Source: CAXBPY01 sp003455275 (GTDB lineage Bacteria; Bacteroidota; Bacteroidia; Chitinophagales; UBA10324). Taken from it: a stretch of DNA of 11,737 bases. Shown in pieces: positions 8,079 through 11,737 of the stretch. Each line of letters starts with the position of its first letter. The stretch's first letter is position 1. Position numbers and translations under genes: made by a program. Under the pieces are notes generated by a model. That model worked only from the letters and a program-made list of their open reading frames with translations, was not told the DNA's origin and searched no databases. The stretch covers positions 1 through 11,737 of the forward strand of contig CAXBPY010000078.1 in assembly GCA_963977675.1 (NCBI GenBank), given 5' to 3'.

Positions 8079-8101
8079 CGCGCAATCTAAAATTTACCTG
8101 C

Positions 8102-9568
8102 ATGCCACTGAGCAACAACAAGATTGCACTCGAAGGACTTACTTATGATGATGTTCTTCTACTTCCGGCTTACTCCGAAGTTCTTCCGCGCGAAACTGAC
8201 ATCAGCACCCGCCTCACCAATTCAATTCGCCTAAATGCTCCCATTGTTTCTGCTGCGATGGATACTGTTACAGAATCTGCTCTCGCCATCGCCATTGCTC
8301 AAGCTGGAGGCATTGGTATTCTTCATAAAAACATGACGATTGAAAAACAATCAGAACAAGTTCGAAAGGTAAAACGAAGTGAAAGTGGTTTGATAACTGA
8401 CCCTGTTACACTGAACGAAAACAATACGCTCGGCGATGCGCTTCAGTTGATGAAGGAAAACAAAATCGGCGGAATACCCATCGTGAATTCTTCGAATGAT
8501 TTAGTTGGTATTCTGACGAATCGTGATTTGCGTTTCGAAAAGAACCTGAAACGATTGGTGCGCGAAGTGATGACAAAAGAAAATTTAATTACCGCACCCG
8601 AAGGAACTGATATGAAAAAAGCTGAAGACATTCTTCAGAATTACAAAGTGGAGAAACTTCCGGTTATCAATAAAAAGGGAAAACTGGTTGGGTTGATTAC
8701 TTACAAGGATATCCTCAAGCTGAAAAGTTTTCCTAACTCATCAAAAGACAATAAAGGAAGATTATTAGTTGGTGCTGCAGTAGGCGTGACTGCCGATACG
8801 ATGAAGCGCGTTGAAAGTTTGCTCAGTGTGGGTTGCGATGTAATTGCAGTTGACACAGCGCATGGTCACTCACTCGGCGTGATTACCATGGTGAAACAAC
8901 TGAAAAAAAATTTCAAAAACATTCAGCTTATTGCCGGAAATATTGCAACAGGTGAAGGAGCAAAAGCATTGGCTGATGCCGGAGCTGATGCTGTAAAAGT
9001 TGGAGTAGGCCCCGGAAGCATTTGCACTACCAGAATTGTAACCGGTGCAGGAGTTCCGCAACTTAGCGCTGTGATGGAATCTGCCGCTGCTTTGAAAGGA
9101 AAAATTCCGGTGATTGCTGATGGAGGAATTCGCTACACCGGAGATATTGTAAAAGCAATTGCTGCCGGTGCCGACTGCGTGATGGCAGGTTCGCTTTTCG
9201 CTGGTGTAGAAGAATCGCCGGGTGAAACAATTATTTACGAAGGAAGAAAATTTAAATCGTATCGCGGCATGGGTTCCATTGAAGCCATGCATGAAGGAAG
9301 TAAGGACCGGTATTTTCAGGATGCGGAAGACGATATTAAGAAATTAGTGCCTGAAGGAATTGTTGGCCGTGTTCCTTTTAAAGGATCATTGAGTGAAGTG
9401 ATGAATCAATATATTGGAGGATTGCGCGCAGGCATGGGTTATACCGGATCAAAAAATATTGCTGCGCTCAAGAAGGCAAAATTTGTACGCATGACAAATG
9501 CCGGAATGAAAGAAAGTCATGTTCATGATGTGGTGATTACTAAGGAAGCTCCGAATTATTCGAGGTAA
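8102..9568 (+). CDS. guaB: Inosine-5'-monophosphate dehydrogenase
   Basis: IMPDH oxidises IMP to XMP with NAD+, the committed step of GMP synthesis in the cytoplasm. The 488-residue product is full length and collinear with bacterial IMPDH. The N-terminal barrel opening carries LTYDDVLLLPAYSEVLP and SAAMDTVTE. A pair of CBS domains (about residues 95-205) is inserted, with NKIGGIPIVN and VEKLPVINKKGKLVG. The catalytic barrel follows, with Asp251 in DTAHGHS, the active-site loop GPGSICTTR with catalytic Cys308, the phosphate-binding ADGGIRYTGD, YRGMGS around residue 387, and the Arg403-Tyr404 pair of the mobile flap (KDRYFQ). The tail ends in KEAPNYSR. All key residues are present. It has its own putative promoter, divergent from the propeller gene, and no Shine-Dalgarno. 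No guaA lies in the window. Confidence 0.97.
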   Translation: MPLSNNKIALEGLTYDDVLLLPAYSEVLPRETDISTRLTNSIRLNAPIVSAAMDTVTESALAIAIAQAGGIGILHKNMTIEKQSEQVRKVKRSESGLITDPVTLNENNTLGDALQLMKENKIGGIPIVNSSNDLVGILTNRDLRFEKNLKRLVREVMTKENLITAPEGTDMKKAEDILQNYKVEKLPVINKKGKLVGLITYKDILKLKSFPNSSKDNKGRLLVGAAVGVTADTMKRVESLLSVGCDVIAVDTAHGHSLGVITMVKQLKKNFKNIQLIAGNIATGEGAKALADAGADAVKVGVGPGSICTTRIVTGAGVPQLSAVMESAAALKGKIPVIADGGIRYTGDIVKAIAAGADCVMAGSLFAGVEESPGETIIYEGRKFKSYRGMGSIEAMHEGSKDRYFQDAEDDIKKLVPEGIVGRVPFKGSLSEVMNQYIGGLRAGMGYTGSKNIAALKKAKFVRMTNAGMKESHVHDVVITKEAPNYSR

Positions 9569-9572
9569 ACAT

Positions 9573-9703
9573 TAATTTGAAGATTTGAAAATGAAAATAC
9601 AAGCTATCAAAACGATGCAGAATATTTCTTCAGACCATTCTTCTATTCCAGATAACCCTTAAACTCCATCTTCAAATTTCCAAATTATAAAATCTTCAAA
9701 TTA
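9573..9703. repeat. Inverted repeat flanking a mini-ORF upstream of pheS
   Basis: TAATTTGAAGATTT at 9573-9586 and AAATCTTCAAATTA at 9690-9703 are perfect 14-bp inverted repeats, 103 bp apart. An extra copy of the right arm's core, ATCTTCAAATT, lies at 9668-9678, so the left arm could pair with either copy. The arms fill most of the guaB-pheS gap. The element could be a non-coding repeat, a small mobile relic or a leader structure for pheS. There is no T-tract after the second arm, so it is not a standard terminator. Confidence 0.7.
9591..9662 (+). CDS. Possible 23-residue mini-ORF in the pheS leader
   Basis: An ATG at 9591 opens 23 codons ending at TAA 9660-9662, lying wholly inside the loop of the inverted repeat. 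The peptide begins MKIQAIKTMQ and ends IPDNP. It contains no Phe codon, so it does not resemble the Phe-rich leader peptide of the enteric pheST attenuator. No Shine-Dalgarno is visible. It may be chance. Confidence 0.15.
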   Translation: MKIQAIKTMQNISSDHSSIPDNP

Positions 9704-9709
9704 GCATTC

Positions 9710-10705
9710 ATGGACATATTCGAAAAGGCAAATCAATTAAAATCAGAAATTGAAAATCAGTTGCCTGATGCTTCAGAAAAACTGGAGCAGTTCAGAATAA
9801 AATTTCTTGGCAGCAAGAATGTTCTGAAAGATTTATTCGCTTCAATTAAAGAAGTGCCTAATGAACGCAAGAAAGAATTCGGGCAAGTAGTGAATGATTT
9901 AAAACAATTAGCCGAAGAAAAATTCAAATCATTAAAAGAAAAACTCGGAAGCGATAATAAATCTTCGTCAGATGGTATTGACTTAACTATGCCCGGAGAC
10001 CCGATTTGGCGCGGCTCTCGTCATCCGGTGAATATTGTGAAGAATGAAGTAATAGAAATTTTTTCACGCATTGGTTTCACGGTGGCTGAAGGCCCGGAGA
10101 TCGAAGATGAGTGGCACAATTTCACGGCGCTTAATACTCCGGAAGATCATCCGGCGCGCGACATGACGGATACATTTTACATTCAGCAAAATCCGGCTCT
10201 TGTGCTTCGCTCTCAAACTTCAACAGTGCAGGTGCGTGTGATGGAAACATCAAAGCCCCCAATAAGAATTATTTCTCCGGGAAGAGTGTATCGCAATGAA
10301 ACCATTTCATACAAGCATCATGTTTTCTTTCATCAGCTGGAGGGATTATATATAGATCAGAAAGTTTCTTTTGCTGATCTGAAACAAACACTTTACTATT
10401 TCGTGCAGGAATTTTTCGGTGCTGATTTCGAAATCCGTTTTCGTCCAAGTTATTTTCCATTTACTGAACCCAGTGCCGAAATGGATATCAGAAAAAAAGG
10501 AACTGATAGATGGATGGAAATTCTCGGTTGCGGAATGGTGCATCCGAAAGTTTTACAGAACTGTAAAATCAATCCCGAAGAGTTCAAAGGATTTGCTTTC
10601 GGAATGGGAATAGAACGATTAGCCCTTCAACGCTTCGGCATTCCTGATATCAGAATGTTGTTTGAAAATGATGTTAGATTCTTGAGACAATTTTCTAATG
10701 CTTAG
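9710..10705 (+). CDS. pheS: Phenylalanyl-tRNA synthetase alpha subunit
   Basis: PheS is the catalytic subunit of the alpha2-beta2 synthetase that charges tRNA-Phe. The 331-residue product matches the usual bacterial length of about 330-340. Residues 1-90 form the N-terminal coiled-coil tRNA-binding arm, with the family phrase FRIKFLGSKNVLKDLF. The class II catalytic core follows: HPVNIVKNEVIEIFSRIGF, EGPEIEDEWHNFTALNTPEDH, the motif 2 region GRVYRNETISYKHHVFFHQLEGLY, split here as GRVYRNE and FFHQLEG, FRPSYFPFTEPSAE, and motif 3 FGMGIERLALQRFGIPDIR. ATG 9710 is the only sensible start and has no Shine-Dalgarno. pheT is not adjacent, as is common in this phylum. A weak hairpin terminator follows the TAG. 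Regulation by the upstream inverted repeat is possible but unproven. Confidence 0.97.
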   Translation: MDIFEKANQLKSEIENQLPDASEKLEQFRIKFLGSKNVLKDLFASIKEVPNERKKEFGQVVNDLKQLAEEKFKSLKEKLGSDNKSSSDGIDLTMPGDPIWRGSRHPVNIVKNEVIEIFSRIGFTVAEGPEIEDEWHNFTALNTPEDHPARDMTDTFYIQQNPALVLRSQTSTVQVRVMETSKPPIRIISPGRVYRNETISYKHHVFFHQLEGLYIDQKVSFADLKQTLYYFVQEFFGADFEIRFRPSYFPFTEPSAEMDIRKKGTDRWMEILGCGMVHPKVLQNCKINPEEFKGFAFGMGIERLALQRFGIPDIRMLFENDVRFLRQFSNA

Positions 10706-10741
10706 AATAATACTTTTCATCTCGCGGAGAATATTATTTTC
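10706..10741 (+). terminator. Probable weak terminator after pheS
   Basis: AATAATA (10706-10712) pairs with TATTATT (10732-10738). After a one-base bulge, TTTTC (10714-10718) pairs with GAGAA (10727-10731) including one G-T wobble. The loop ATCTCGCG has 8 nt, and a short T run follows. The stem is AT-rich, so termination may be partial. It starts directly after the pheS stop codon. Confidence 0.5.
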
Positions 10742-10783
10742 ACTTATCGAATTGAAAAATTGAATTCAACTAAAAATAATTTC

Positions 10784-11206
10784 ATGAAACAACTTATTCT
10801 AATTCTTATCTTGCTTTTGTTTGGGTTAAGTAGTTATTCTCAAAGCGAAAAAACTTTATTCCTCACTTTTGAAATTAAGGATACAAGTTGGACGCTTGTA
10901 AAGGATACAGTAGTCGAAGGAATATTTTATAATCAGAATGGAGTATCAGCAATAATGATGTCAACTCCTACAATTCTTATTGGCGATAAACTTTTCAGGT
11001 TAAAACAATTGGGGAAGCATGGCGCATTTTTAAAATCAACAGAAATTGGAAATCCATATGAAAATTTATTTGATGCTAATGGAAATAAAAAAGAATCTAT
11101 CATCTATGTAGCGAAACTTCAGTATATGAAGAACGCAAGCACTGTCGAATTGTATAATGGCTCGAAGAAACTTAAAATATTTACTCTAAAAAGTAAATTT
11201 GAATAA
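10784..11206 (+). CDS. Small exported protein of unknown function
   Basis: I do not recognise this family. ATG 10784 gives 140 residues with a textbook signal peptide, MKQLILILILLLFGLSSYSQ, and likely cleavage just before SEK; the SYSQ ending is common in Bacteroidetes. A TTG at 10760 in frame is less likely. The mature part is about 120 residues, mixed polar and beta-prone, with no Cys, no lipobox, no second membrane segment and no sorting domain. It should be a soluble periplasmic protein or be anchored by partners. Phrases such as LFLTFEIKDTSWTLVKDTV and STVELYNGSKKLKIFTLKS suggest a small beta-sheet fold, but this is only a guess. Its DNA is more AT-rich than guaB or pheS, which could reflect weak selection or later acquisition. 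It lies 78 bp after pheS, beyond a probable terminator. Confidence 0.65.
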   Translation: MKQLILILILLLFGLSSYSQSEKTLFLTFEIKDTSWTLVKDTVVEGIFYNQNGVSAIMMSTPTILIGDKLFRLKQLGKHGAFLKSTEIGNPYENLFDANGNKKESIIYVAKLQYMKNASTVELYNGSKKLKIFTLKSKFE

Positions 11207-11737
11207 AGCAAGAAATAAAATATGAGTATAGAAAATAAAATTACTGATGAGGCTGAAAAAAAAATAAATCTTTTAACACCTGCTTTTTTTGCTAATTCAA
11301 TTAATTTAAGTTTTCCTTTCAAATCAACTTCAGTAAAGCTAGTACCCTCGTCTGGCCTCGTTGTTGATGCATCAATAACAGCAGTTATTTCTTTAAAAGC
11401 TAATGGTAATGTTTCAGGTTTTGTTAAATCACCATATACTAGTTTCGCACCAAGTTCTTTTAAAAAATTTGCTTTTGTTTTATTTCTTTTCAAAAAGCTC
11501 ACAACAGTTTCTGGAAGGCATGTGTTTGCCATGGCGAGAAAATTAAACAGCTTCGCAGTGATTAGAACTCTGATTGACTCTGCACTTCCACTAATCCATC
11601 CGAAAATTATTGAAAAAATTGCAAAAGCCACTGTCCCAATGGCCGTGTAGAGAATTATGTTGTCCTGGTTATCTGTCAGTGCGAAAATCTCTCCAAGCTG
11701 TACTGAAAAGGCAGCATTAGTTCTCTCTGAGTTTTCA
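11119..11737 (-). pseudogene. Rearranged ORF containing a fragment of a Ycf39/NmrA-like atypical SDR
   Basis: A minus-strand frame is open from the window edge (11737) to TGA at 11119-11121. Only the middle, about 11505 to 11248, is recognisable: FLKRNKTKANFLKELGAK, LVYGDLTKPETLPLAF, AVIDASTTRP, KLIELAKKAGVKRFIFFSAS. These match the second half of the Rossmann N-terminal domain of Ycf39/NmrA-type NAD(P)-binding proteins. The glycine-rich start (GATGxxG) that should lie just upstream is missing; instead there is a hydrophobic, GC-richer segment (ILYTAIGTVAFAIFSIIFGW) of unknown origin. After FFSAS the homology stops and the frame runs antisense into the 3' end of the small exported gene. The C-terminal domain is absent. 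It is therefore a both-ends-truncated relic, or two genes joined by rearrangement or misassembly. Possible starts within the window are GTG 11631 and ATG 11532. Confidence 0.6.

Noticed and set aside
8870..9292. 140-codon minus-strand ORF inside guaB
   Set aside because: It is fully antisense to the conserved IMPDH catalytic core and has no signal or motif.
9591..9662. PheM-like attenuator leader peptide for pheS
   Set aside because: The mini-ORF has no Phe codons and no terminator hairpin with a T-tract follows it.
11222..11650. Plus-strand ORF of 142 codons starting at ATG 11222
   Set aside because: It is antisense to the recognisable SDR segment, and its translation reads like a mirror of the Rossmann-fold codons, with no family features. 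The minus strand carries the homology.

Overview
The window looks like a chromosomal segment of a Bacteroidota (Bacteroidetes) bacterium, probably an environmental one of moderate to low GC. The evidence is: two secreted proteins with type IX secretion system (T9SS) C-terminal sorting domains, Bacteroidetes-style promoters (TTG then TAnnTTTG) before guaB and tatC, almost no Shine-Dalgarno sequences, and protein variants typical of the phylum (TatC with a long first periplasmic loop, an IMPDH ending in a short tail after the barrel). I cannot name a genus.

Layout. 73-3291 (+): a large T9SS-exported adhesin-like gene (jelly-roll/CBM-like domain, Ig/Fn3-like domain, beta-solenoid repeats, C-terminal sorting domain), split by one in-frame TGA at 1912-1914. 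A strong hairpin terminator follows at 3310-3343. 3511-4515 (+): an OmpA-family lipoprotein with a long coiled coil. 4542-5402 (+): tatC, 26 bp downstream. 5399-7993 (-): a sortilin/BNR-type beta-propeller with a T9SS sorting domain, whose stop codon overlaps that of tatC. 8102-9568 (+): guaB, divergent from the propeller gene. 9710-10705 (+): pheS, preceded by an inverted repeat enclosing a tiny ORF. 10784-11206 (+): a small exported protein of unknown family. 11119-11737 (-): an ORF running off the window end that contains only a middle fragment of a Ycf39/NmrA-like atypical SDR, apparently a rearranged relic.

The genes do not form one pathway. Housekeeping genes (guaB for GMP synthesis, pheS for tRNA charging, tatC for folded-protein export) alternate with envelope and secreted-protein genes. 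ompA-like and tatC may be co-transcribed, though tatC seems to have its own promoter. Both T9SS cargo proteins need the Sec pathway and then the T9SS, which is not encoded here.

I found no convincing new multi-gene system, and no defence island, CRISPR array, tRNA or rRNA. The points most worth a second look are the TGA-interrupted adhesin, two different 7-bp tandem arrays inside one sorting-domain coding region, the repeat-flanked mini-ORF before pheS, and the chimeric SDR relic at the right edge.
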